64,000 bases of DNA from Luzula sylvatica (lineage: Eukaryota > Streptophyta > Magnoliopsida > Poales > Juncaceae). Below, piece after piece: positions 11,415-23,356 of this stretch (position 1 is its first letter; each line of letters opens with the position of its first letter). The stretch spans positions 806,001-870,000 of the forward strand of contig CAMPEJ010000002.1 of assembly GCA_946800325.1 (NCBI GenBank), given 5' to 3'. The position numbers and the translations under genes are program-made. The notes under the pieces are model-generated. The model made no database searches, was not told where the DNA came from, and saw only the letters and a list, made by a program, of their open reading frames with translations.

Positions 11415-13571
11415 AACTCCCCAAAGCATAAACAGATTGTTTTGAATCGAAAAACAAACTTTCTTAGTGTTTAAAATTTTGGTGAAATGTTATGTAGTAA
11501 AAGATACGATTCAAATGATCTCAAAATACGTTATTTGAACTCCCCAAAGCATAAACAGATTGTTTTGAATCGAAAAACAAACTTTCTTAGTGTTTGTAAA
11601 TTTTGGTGAAATGTTATGTGGTAAAAGATACGATTCGAATGATCTAAAAATATGTTATTTGAACTCCCCAAAGCATAAACAAATTGTTTTGAATCGAAAA
11701 ACAAACTTTCTTAGTGTTTGTAAATTTTGGTAAAATGTTATGTGGTAAAAGATACGATTCAAATGATCTCAAAATATGTTATTTGAACTACCCAAAGCAT
11801 AAACAGATTGTTTTGAATAGAAAAACAAACTTTCTTAGTGTTTGTAAATTTTGGTGAAATGTTATGTGGTAAAAGATACGATTCAAATGATCTCAAAATA
11901 CGTTATTTGAACTCCCCAAAGCATAAACAGATTGTTTTGAATCGAAAAACAAACTTTCTTAGTGTTTGTAAATTTTGGTGAAATGTTATGTGGTAAAAGA
12001 TACGATTCGAATGATCTAAAAATATGTTATTTGAACTCCCCAAAGCATAAACAAATTGTTTTGAATCGAAAAACAAACTTTCGTAGTGTTTGTAAATTTT
12101 GGTGAAATGTTATGTAGTAAAAGATACGATTCCAATGATCTCAAAATACGTTATTTGAACTCCCCAAAGCATAAACAAATTGTTTTGAATCGAAAAACAA
12201 ACTTTCTTAGTGTTTGTAAATTTTGGTAAAATGTTATGTGGTAAAAGATACGATTCGAATGATCTAAAAATATGTTATTTGAACTCCCCAAAGCATAAAC
12301 AAATTGTTTTGAATCGAAAAACAAACTTTCTTAGTGTTTGTAAATTTTGGTGAAATGTTATGTAGTAAAAGATACGATTCAAATGATCTCAAAATACGTT
12401 ATTTGAACTCCCCAAAGCGTAAACAGATTGTTTTGAATCGAAAAACAAACTTTCTTAGTGTTTGTAAATTTTGGTGAAATGTTATGTGGTAAAAGATACG
12501 ATTCGAATGATCTAAAAATACGTTATTTGAACTCCCCAAAGCATAAACAAATTGTTTTGAATCGAAAAACAAACTTTCTTAGTGTTTGTAAATTTTGGTA
12601 AAATGTTATGTGGTAAAAGATACGATTCAAATGATCTCAAAATACGTTATTTGAACTACCCAAAGCATAAACAGATTGTTTTGAATCGAAAAACTAACTT
12701 TCTTAGTGTTTGTAAATTTTGGTGAAATGTTATGTGGTAAAAGATACGATTCAAATGATCTCAAAATACGTTATTTGAACTCCCCAAAGCATAAACAGAT
12801 TGTTTTGAATCGAAAAACAAACTTTCTTAGCGTTTAAAATTTTGGTGAAATGTTATGTAGTAAAAGATACGATTCAAATGATCTCAAAATACGTTATTTG
12901 AACTACCCAAAGCATAAACAGATTGTTTTGAATCGAAAAACAAACTTTCTTAGTGTTTGTAAATTTTGGTGAAATGTTATGTCGTAAAAGATACGATTCA
13001 AATGATCTCAAAATACGTTATTTGAACTCCCCAAAGCATAAACAGATTGTTTTGAATCGAAAAACAAACTGTCTTAGTGTTTACAATTTTGGTGAAATGT
13101 TATGTAGTAAAAGATACGATTCAAATGATCTCAAAATACGTTATTTGAACTCCCCAAAGCATAAACAGATTGTTTTTAATCGAAAAACAAACTTTCTTAG
13201 TGTTTGTAAATTTTGGTGAAATGTTATGTCGTAAAAGATACGATTCAAATGATCTCAAAATACGTTATTTGAACTCCCCAAAGCATAAACAGATTGTTTT
13301 GAATCGAAAAACAAACTTTCGTAGTGTTTGTAAATTTTGGTGAAATTTTATGTGGTACAAGATACGATTCAAATTATCTCAAAATACGTTATTTGAACTC
13401 CCCAAAGCATAAACAAATTGTTTTGAATCGAAAAACAAACTTTTTTAGTGTTTGTAAATTTTGGTAAAATGTTATATTGTAAAAGATACGATTCAAATGA
13501 TCTCAAAATACGTTATTTGAACTACCCAAAGCATAAACAGATTGTTTTGAATCGAAAAACAAACTTTCTTA

Positions 13572-16297
13572 GTGTTTGTAAATTTTGGTGAAATGTTATG
13601 TGGTAAAAGATACGATTCAAATGATCTCAAAATACGTTATTTGAACTCCCCAAAGCATAAACAGATTGTTTTGAATCGAAAAACAAACTTTCTTAGTGTT
13701 TACAATTTTGGTGAAATGTTATGTAGTAAAAGATACGATTCAAATGATCTCAAAATACGTTATTTGAACTCCCCAAAGCATAAACAGATTGTTTTTAATC
13801 GAAAAACAAACTTTCTTAGTGTTTGTAAATTTTGGTGAAATGTTATGTCGTAAAAGATACGATTCAAATGATCTCAAAATACGTTATTTGAACTCCCCAA
13901 AGCATAAACAGATTGTTTTGAATCGAAAAACAAACTGTCTTAGTGTTTGTAAATTTTGGTGAAATGTTATATGGAAAAAGATACGATTCAAATGATCTCA
14001 AAATACGTTATTTGAACTCCCCAAAGCATAAACAAATTGTTTTGAATCGAAAAACAAACTTTCTTAGTGTTTGTAAATTTTGGTGAAATGTTATGTGGTA
14101 AAAGATACGATTCAAATGATCTCAAAATACGTTATTTGAACTCCCCAAAGCATAAACAGATTGTTTTGAATCGAAAAACAAACTTTCGTAGTGTTTGTAA
14201 ATTTTGGTCAAATGTTATGTGGTACAAGATACGATTCAAATGATCTCAAAATACGTTATTTGAACTCCCCAAAGCATAAACAGATTGTTTTGAATCGAAA
14301 AACAAACTTTCTTAGTGTTTGTAAATTTTGGTGAAATGTTATGTGGTAAAAGATACGATTCAAATGATCTCAAAATACGTTATTTGAACTCCCCAAAGCA
14401 TAAACAGATTGTTTTGAATCGAAAAACAAACTTTCGTAGTGTTTGTAAATTTTGGTGAAATGTTATGTGGTACAAGATACGATTCAAATGATCTCAAAAT
14501 ACGTTTTTGAACTCCCCAAAGCATAAACAAATTGTTTTGAATCGAAAAACAAACTTTCTTAGTGTTTGTAAATTTTGGTAAAATGTTATGTGGTAAAAGA
14601 TACGATTCAAATGATCTCAAAATATGTTATTTGAACTACCCAAAGCATAAACAGATTGTTTTGAATAGAAAAACAAACTTTCTTAGTGTTTGTAAATTTT
14701 GGTGAAATGTTATGTGGTAAAAGATACGATTCAAATGATCTCAAAATACGTTATTTGAACTCCCCAAAGCATAAACAGATTGTTTTGAATCGAAAAACAA
14801 ACTTTCTTAGTGTTTGTAAATTTTGGTGAAATGTTATGTGGTAAAAGATACGATTCGAATGATCTAAAAATATGTTATTTGAACTCCCCAAAGCATAAAC
14901 AAATTGTTTTGAATCGAAAAACAAACTTTCGTAGTGTTTGTAAATTTTGGTGAAATGTTATGTAGTAAAAGATACGATTCCAATGATCTCAAAATACGTT
15001 ATTTGAACTCCCCAAAGCATAAACAAATTGTTTTGAATCGAAAAACAAACTTTCTTAGTGTTTGTAAATTTTGGTAAAATGTTATGTGGTAAAAGATACG
15101 ATTCGAATGATCTAAAAATATGTTATTTGAACTCCCCAAAGCATAAACAAATTGTTTTGAATCGAAAAACAAACTTTCGTAGTGTTTGTAAATTTTGGTG
15201 AAATGTTATGTAGTAAAAGATACGATTCCAATGATCTCAAAATACGTTATTTGAACTCCCCAAAGCATAAACAAATTGTTTTGAATCGAAAAACGAACTT
15301 TCTTAGTGTTTGTAAATTTTGGTAAAATGTTATGTGGTAAAATATACGATTCAAATGATCTCAAAATACGTTATTTGAACTCCCCAAAGCATAAACAGAT
15401 TGTTTTGAATAGAAAAACAAACTTTCTTAGTGTTTTTAAATTTTGGTGAAATGTTATGTGGCAAAAGTTACGATTCAAATGATCTCAAAATACGTTATTT
15501 GAACTCCCCAAAGCATAAACAGATTGTTTTGAATCGAAAAACAAACTTTCTTAGTGTTTGTAAATTTTGGTGAAATGTTATGTGGTAAAAGATACGATTC
15601 AAATGATCTCAAAATACGTTATTTGAACTCCCCAAAGCATAAACAGATTGTTTTGAATCGAAAAACAAACTTTCGTAGTGTTTGTAAATTTTGGTGAAAT
15701 TTTATGTGGTACAAGATACGATTCAAATTATCTCAAAATACGTTATTTGAACTCCCCAAAGCATAAACAAATTGTTTTGAATCGAAAAACAAACTTTCTT
15801 AGTGTTTGTAAATTTTGGTAAAATGTTATATGGTAAAAGATACGATTCAAATGATCTCAAAATACGTTATTTGAACTACCCAAAGCATAAACAGATTGTT
15901 TTGAATCAAAAAACAAACTTTCTTTGTGTTTGTAAATTTTGGTGAAATGTTATGTGGTAAAAGATACGATTCAAATGATCTCAAAATACGTTATTTGAAC
16001 TCCCCAAAGCATAAACAGATTGTTTTGAATCGAAAAACAAACTTTCGTAGTGTTTGTAAATTTTGGTGAAATTTTATGTGGTACAAGATACGATTCAAAT
16101 TATCTCAAAATACGTTATTTGAACTCCCCAAAGCATAAACAAATTGTTTTGAATCGAAAAACAAACTTTTTTAGTGTTTGTAAATTTTGGTAAAATGTTA
16201 TATTGTAAAAGATACGATTCAAATGATCTCAAAATACGTTATTTGAACTACCCAAAGCATAAACAGATTGTTTTGAATCGAAAAACAAACTTTCTTA
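13572..16297 (+). repeat. Higher-order repeat unit 4 (2,726 bp, with an internal 248-bp duplication)
   Basis: This copy follows the full order of the unit at 2329-4806: GTTTACAATTTT, GTTTTTAATCG, TATGGAAAAAG, ACGTTTTTG at 14501, GGCAAAAGTTAC near 15462, TTTCTTTGTG near 15920 and TTATATTGTAAAAG near 16200. It is 248 bp longer (two monomers) because the pair CGAATGATCTAAAAATATG/TTTCGTAG plus GTAGTAAAAG/GATTCCAATG is present twice in a row, at about 14840-15075 and 15080-15320. The match to unit 1 across the LTR shows that the higher-order structure extends to both sides of the insertion. Confidence 0.8.
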
Positions 16298-18403
16298 GTG
16301 TTTGTAAATTTTGGTGAAATGTTATGTGGTAAAAGATACGATTCAAATGATCTCAAAATACGTTATTTGAACTCCCCAAAGCATAAACAGATTGTTTTGA
16401 ATCGAAAAACAAACTTTCTTAGTGTTTACAATTTTGGTGAAATGTTATGTAGTAAAAGATACGATTCAAATGATCTCAAAATACGTTGTTTGAACTCCCC
16501 AAAGCATAAACAGATTGTTTTTAATCGAAAAACAAACTTTCTTAGTGTTTGTAAATTTTGGTGAAATGTTATGTCGTAAAAGATACGATTCAAATGATCT
16601 CAAAATACGTTATTTGAACTCCCCAAAGCATAAACAGATTGTTTTGAATCGAAAAACAAACTGTCTTAGTGTTTGTAAATTTTGGTGAAATGTTATATGG
16701 AAAAATATACGATTCAAATGATCTCAAAATACGTTATTTGAACTCCCCAAAGCATAAACAAATTATTTTGAATCGAAAAACAAACTTTCTTAGTGTTTGT
16801 AAATTTTGGTGAAATGTTATGTGGTAAAAGATACGATTCAAATGATCTCAAAATACGTTATTTGAACTCCCCAAAGCATAAACAGATTGTTTTGAATCGA
16901 AAAACAAACTTTCGTAGTGTTTGTAAATTTTGGTGAAATGTTATGTGGTACAAGATACGATTCAAATGATCTCAAAATACGTTATTTGAACTCCCCAAAG
17001 CATAAACAGATTGTTTTGAATCGAAAAACAAACTTTCTTAGTGTTTGCAAATTTTGGTGAAATGTTATGTGGTAAAAGATACGATTCAAATGATCTCAAA
17101 ATACGTTATTTGAACTCCCCAAAGCATAAACAGATTGTTTTGAATCGAAAAACAAACTTTCGTAGTGTTTGTAAATTTTGGTGAAATGTTATGTGGTACA
17201 AGATACGATTCAAATGATCTCAAAATACGTTTTTGAACTCCCCAAAGCATAAACAAATTGTTTTGAATCGAAAAACAAACTTTCTTAGTGTTTGTAAATT
17301 TTGGTAAAATGTTATGTGGTAAAAGATACGATTCAAATGATCTCAAAATATGTTATTTGAACTACCCAAAGCATAAACAGATTGTTTTGAATAGAAAAAC
17401 AAACTTTCTTAGTGTTTGTAAATTTTGGTGAAATGTTATGTGGTAAAAGATACGATTCAAATGATCTCAAAATACGTTATTTGAACTCCCCAAAGCATAA
17501 ACAGATTGTTTTGATTCGAAAAACAAACTTTCTTAGTGTTTGTAAATTTTGGTGAAATGTTATGTGGTAAAAGATACGATTCGAATGATCTAAAAATATG
17601 TTATTTGAACTCCCCAAAGCATAAACAAATTGTTTTGAATCGAAAAACAAACTTTCGTAGTGTTTGTAAATTTTGGTGAAATGTTATGTAGTGAAAGATA
17701 CGATTCCAATGATCTCAAAATACGTTATTTGAACTCCCCAAAGCATAAACAAATTGTTTTGAATCGAAAAACAAACTTTCTTAGTGTTTGTAAATTTTGG
17801 TAAAATGTTATGTGGTAAAATATACGATTCAAATGATCTCAAAATACGTTATTTGAACTCCCCAAAGCATAAACAGATTGTTTTGAATAGAAAAACAAAC
17901 TTTCTTAGTGTTTTTAAATTTTGGTGAAATGTTATGTGGCAAAAGTTACGATTCAAATGATCTCAAAATACGTTATTTGAACTCCCCAAAGCATAAACAG
18001 ATTGTTTTGAATCGAAAAACAAACTTTCTTAGTGTTTGTAAATTTTGGTGAAATGTTATGTGGTAAAAGATACGATTCAAATGATCTCAAAATACGTTAT
18101 TTGAACTCCCCAAAGCATAAACAGATTGTTTTGAATCGAAAAACAAACTTTCGTAGTGTTTGTAAATTTTGGTGAAATTTTATGTGGTACAAGATACGAT
18201 TCAAATTATCTCAATATACGTTATTTGAACTCCCCAAAGCATAAACAAATTGTTTTGAATCGAAAAACAAACTTTCTTAGTGTTTGTAAATTTTGGTAAA
18301 ATGTTATATGGTAAAAGATACGATTCAAATGATCTCAAAATACGTTATTTGAACTACCCAAAGCATAAACAGATTGTTTTGAATCGAAAAACAAACTTTC
18401 TTT
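16298..18403 (+). repeat. Higher-order repeat unit 5 (shortened, 2,106 bp)
   Basis: Continues the series: ACGTTTTTG at 17227 (2,726 bp after 14501) and GGCAAAAGTTAC near 17940 (2,478 bp after 15462). It is three monomers shorter than unit 1 because the sequence passes at 18404 into the separate block that also occurs at 9015 and 23357. Private changes include ACGTTGTTTG near 16489 and GTAGTGAAAG near 17690; the latter recurs near 22765, linking this unit to the partial unit at 21631-23356. Confidence 0.7.
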
Positions 18404-21400
18404 GTGTTTGTAAATTTTGGTGAAATGTTATGTGGTAAAAGATACGATTCAAATGATCTCAAAATACGTTATTTGAACTCCCCAAAGCATAAACAGATTG
18501 TTTTGAATCGAAAAACAATCTTTCTTAGTGTTTACAATTTTGGTGAAATGTTATGTAGTAAAAGATACGATTCAAATGATCTCAAAATACGTTATTTGAA
18601 CTCCCCAAAGCATAAACAGATTGTTTTGAATCGAAAAACAAACTTTCTTAGTGTTTGTAAATTTTGGTGAAATGTTATGTGGTAAAAGATACGATTCAAT
18701 GATCTCAAAATACGTCATTTGAACTCCCCAAAGCATAAACAGATTGTTTTGAATCGAAAAACAAATTTTCGTAGTGTTTGTAAATTTTGGTGAAATGTTA
18801 TGTGGTACAAGATACGATTCAAATGATCTCAAAATACGTTATTTGAACTCCCCAAACCATAAACAAATTGTTTTGAATCGAAAAACAAACTTTCTTAGTG
18901 TTTGTAAATTTTGGTAAAATGTTATGTGGTAAAAGATACGATTCAAATGATCTCAAAATATGTTATTTGAACTACCCAAAGCATAAACAGATTGTTTTGA
19001 ATCGAAAAACAAACTTTCTTAGTGTTTGTAAATTTTGGTGAAATGTTATGTGGTAAAAGATACATTTCAAATGATCTCAAAATACGTTATTTGAACTCCC
19101 CAAAGCATAAACAGATTGTTTTGAATCGAAAAACAAACTTTCTTAGTGTTTAAAATTTTGGTGAAATGTTATGTAGTAAAAGATACGATTCAAATGATCT
19201 CAAAATACGTTATTTGAACTCCCCAAAGCATAAACAGATTGTTTTGAATCGAAAAACAAACTTTCTTAGTGTTTGTAAATTTTGGTGAAATGTTATGTGG
19301 TAAAAGATACGATTCGAATGATCTAAAAATATGTTATTTGAAATCCCCAAAGCATAAACAAATTGTTTTGAATCGAAAAACAAACTTTCTTAGTGTTTGT
19401 AAATTTTGGTGAAATGTTATGTAGTAAAAGATATGATTCAAATGATCTCAAAATACGTTATTTGAACTCCCCAAAGCATAAACAGATTGTTTTGAATCGA
19501 AAAACAAATTTTCTTAGTGTTTGTAAATTTTGGTGAAATGTTATGTGGTAAAAGATACGATTCGAATGATCTAAAAATACGTTATTTGAACTCCCCAAAG
19601 CATAAACAAATTGTTTTGAATCGAAAAACAAACTTTCTTAGTGTTTGTAAATTTTGGTAAAATGTTATGTGGTAAAAGATACGATTCAAATGATCTCAAA
19701 ATACGTTATTTGAACTACCCAAAGCATAAACAGATTGTTTTGAATCGAAAAACAAACTTTCTTAGTGTTTGTAAATTTTGGTGAAATGTTATGTGGTAAA
19801 AGATACGATTCAAATGATCTCAAAATACGTTATTTGAACTCCCCAAAGCATAAACAGATTATTTTGAATCGAAAAACAAACTTTCTTAGTGTTTAAAATT
19901 TTGGTGAAATGTTATGTAGTAAAAGATACGATTCAAATGATCTCAAAATACGTTATTTGCACTCCCCAAAGCATAAACAGATTGTTTTGAATCGAAAAAC
20001 AAACTGTCTTAGTGTTTGTAAATTTTGGTGAAATGTTATATGGAAAAAGATACGATTCAAATGATCTCAAAATACGTTATTTGAACTCCCCAAAGAATAA
20101 ACAAATTGTTTTGAATCGAAAAACAAACTTTCTTAGTGTTTGTAAATTTTGGTGAAATGTTATGTGGTAAAAGATACGATTCAAATGATCTCAAAATACG
20201 TTATTTGAACTCCCCAAAGCATAAACAGATTGTTTTGAATCGAAAAACAAACTTTCGTAGTGTTTGTAAATTTTGGTGAAATGTTATGTGGTACAAGATA
20301 CGATTCAAATGATCTCAAAATACGTTATTTGAACTCCCCAAAGCATAAACAAATTGTTTTGAATCGAAAAACAAACTTTCTTAGTGTTTGTAAATTTTGG
20401 TAAAATGTTATGTGGTAAAAGATACGATTCAAATGATCTCAAAATACGTTATTTGAACTCCCCATAGCATAAACTGATTGTTTTGAATCGAAAAACAAAC
20501 TTCCTTAGTGTTTGTAAATTTTGGTGAAATGTTATGTGGTAAAAGATACGATTCAAATGATCTCAAAATATGATTCAAATGATTCAAACGATCCCACAGC
20601 ATAAACAGATTGTTTTGAATCGAAAAACAAACTTTCTTAGTGTTTGTAAATTTTGGTGAAATGTTATGTAGTAAAAGATACGATTCAAATGATCTCAAAA
20701 TACGTTATTTGAACTCCCCAAAGCATAAACAGATTGTTTTGAATCGAAAAACAAACTTTCTTAGTGTTTGCAAATTTTGGTGAAATGTTATGTGGTAAAA
20801 GATACGATTCAAATGATCTCAAAATACGTTATTTGAACTCCCCAAAGCATAAACAGATTGTTTTGAATCGAAAAACAAACTTTCTTAGTGTTTAAAATTT
20901 TTGTGAAATGTTATGTAGTAAAAGATACGATTCAAATGATCTCAAAATACGTTATTTGAACTCCCCAAAGCATAAACAGATTGTTTTGAATCGAAAAACA
21001 AACTTTCTTAGTGTTTGTAAATTTTGGTGAAATGTTATGTCGTAAAAGATACGATTCAAATGATCTCAAAATACGTTATTTGAACTCCCCAAAGCATAAA
21101 CAGATTGTTTTGAATCGAAAAACAAACTGTCTTAGTGTTTGTAAATTTTGGTGAAATGTTATGTGGTAAAAGATACGATTCAAATGATCTCAAAATACGT
21201 TATTTGAACTCCCCAAAGCATAAACAGATTGTTTTGAATCGAAAAACAAACTTTCTTAGTGTTTGTAAATTTTGGTGAAATGTTATGTGGTAGAAGATAC
21301 GATTCAAATGATCTCAAAATACGTTATTTGAACTCCCCAAAGCATAAACAGATTGTTTTGCATCGAAAAACAAACTTTCGTAGTGTTTGTAAATTTTGGT

Positions 21401-21630
21401 GAAATTTTATGTGGTACAAGATACGATTCAAATTATCTCAAAATACGTTATTTGAACTCCCCAAAGCATAAACAAATTGTTTTGAATCGAAAAACAAACT
21501 TTCTTAGTGTTTGTAAATTTTGGTAAAATGTTATATGGTAAAAGATACGATTCAAATGATCTCAAAATACGTTATTTGAACTACCCAAAGCATAAACAGA
21601 TTGTTTTGAATCGAAAAACAAACTTTCTTA
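18404..21630 (+). repeat. Block B, first copy (about 3.2 kb)
   Basis: A block repeated from 23357 at offset 4,953-4,954. Shared rare variants are TTTCTTTGTG at the start, AAATTTTCGTAG, GATACATTTCAAATG (19062 and 24014) and TTTGAAATCCCC (19338 and 24292). The copy here has one private deletion (GATTCAATGATC near 18696). Its beginning also matches 9015-9705, the segment just before the LTR. The distal part holds the CATAGCATAAACTG monomer at 20463, also found at 26531 and 31851, and the 132-bp monomer at 20571. Confidence 0.7.
20525..20656 (+). repeat. Aberrant 132-bp monomer with internal GATTCAAAT duplication
   Basis: Between AAAATA and GCATAAAC the usual 20 bases (CGTTATTTGAACTCCCCAAA) are replaced by 28 bases containing two overlapping copies of GATTCAAATGAT and ending GATCCCACA. 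The monomer therefore gains 8 bp (132 bp) and loses the conserved ATTTGAACTCCCC segment and with it one of the two monomer dyads. The same aberrant monomer occurs at 31959, 11,388 bp away, with one base different, so it was copied as part of a larger block. Confidence 0.75.
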
Positions 21631-23356
21631 GTGTTTGTAAATTTTGGTGAAATGTTATGTGGTAAAAGATACGATTCAAATGATCTCAAAATACGTTATT
21701 TGAACTCCCCAAAACATAAACAGATTGTTTTGAATCAAAAAACAAACTTTCTTTGTGTTTACAATTTTGGTGAAATGTTATGTAGTAAAAGATACGATTC
21801 AAATGATCTCAAAATACGTTATTTGAACTCCCCAAAGCATAAACAGATTGTTTTTAATCGAAAAACAAACTTTCTTAGTGTTTGTAAATTTTGGTGAAAT
21901 GTTATGTCGTAAAAGATACGATTCAAATGATCTCAAAATACGTTATTTGAACTCCCCAAAGCATAAACAGATTGTTTTGAATCGAAAAACAAACTGTCTT
22001 AGTGTTTGTAAATTTTGGTGAAATGTTATATGGAAAAAGATACGATTCAAATGATCTCAAAATACGTTATTTGAACTCCCCAAAGCATAAACAAATTGTT
22101 TTGAATCGAAAAACAAACTTTCTTAGTGTTTGTAAATTTTGGTGAAATGTTATGTGGTAAAAGATACGATTCAAATGATCTCAAAATACGTTATTTGAAC
22201 TCCCCAAAGCATAAACAGATTGTTTTGAATCGAAAAACAAACTTTTGTAAATTTTGGTGAAATGTTATGTGGTACATGATACGATTCAAATGATCTCAAA
22301 ATACGTTATTTGAACTCCCCAAAGCATAAACAGATTGTTTTGAACCGAAAAACAAACATTCTTAGTGTTTGTAAATTTTGGTGAAATGTTATGTGGTAAA
22401 AGATACGATTCAAATGATCTCAAAATACGTTATTTGAACTCCCCAAAACATAAACAGATTGTTTTGAATCGAAAAACAAACATTCGTAGTGTTTGTAAAT
22501 TTTGGGGAAATGTTATGTGGTAAAAGATACGATTCAAATGATCTCAAAATACGTTATTTGAACTCCCCAAAGCATAAACAGATTGTTTTGAATCGAAAAA
22601 CAAACTTTCTTAGTGTTTGTAAATTTTGGTGAAATGTTATGTGGTAAAAGATACGATTCGAATGATCTAAAAATATGTTATTTGAACTCCCCAAAGCATA
22701 AACAAATTGTTTTGAATCGAAAAACAAACTTTCGTAGTGTTTGTAAATTTTGGTGAAATGTTATGTAGTGAAAGATACGATTCAAATGATCTCAAAATAC
22801 GTTATTTGAACTCCCCAAAGCATAAACAGATTGTTTTGAATAGAAAAACAAACTTTCTTAGTGTTTTTAAATTTTGGTGAAATGTTATGTGGCAAAATTT
22901 ACGATTCAAATGATCTCAAAATACGTTATTTGAACTCCCCAAAGCATAAACAGATTGTTTTGAATCGAAAAACAAACTTTCTTAGTGTTTGTAAATTTTG
23001 GTGAAATGTTATGTGGTAAAAGATACGATTCAAATGATCTCAAAATACGTTATTTGAACTCCCCAAAGCATAAACAGATTGTTTTGAATCGAAAAACAAA
23101 CTTTCGTAGTGTTTGTAAATTTTGGTGAAATTTTATGTGGTACAAGATACGATTCAAATTATCTCAATATACGTTATTTGAACTCCCCAAAGCATAAACA
23201 AATTGTTTTGAATCGAAAAACAAACTTTCTTAGTGTTTGTAAATTTTGGTAAAATGTTATATGGTAAAAGATACGATTCAAATGATCTCAAAATACGTTA
23301 TTTGAACTACCCAAAGCATAAACAGATTGTTTTGAATCGAAAAACAAACTTTCTTT
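21631..23356 (+). repeat. Partial higher-order unit 6 with a 115-bp deleted monomer
   Basis: Starts with the GTTTACAATTTT monomer (here with TTTCTTTGTG) and carries TATGGAAAAAG and GTGTTTTTAAATTTT plus GGCAAAATTTAC near 22893, as in units 1-5. It lacks the ACGTTTTTG monomer and is about 14 monomers long. One monomer is 115 bp: AAACTTTTGTAAAT at 22241 lacks nine bases of the usual TTTCTTAGTGTTT, probably by slippage between the flanking TTT runs. The same deletion recurs at 28425 (offset 6,184), so 21.6-22.5 kb and 27.8-28.7 kb are copies of one another. Confidence 0.7.

Noticed and set aside
20429..20698. 89-residue minus-strand ORF containing HLNHLN, also at 31817-32086
   Set aside because: Frame preserved by the 132-bp (3 x 44) aberrant monomer; no independent support.
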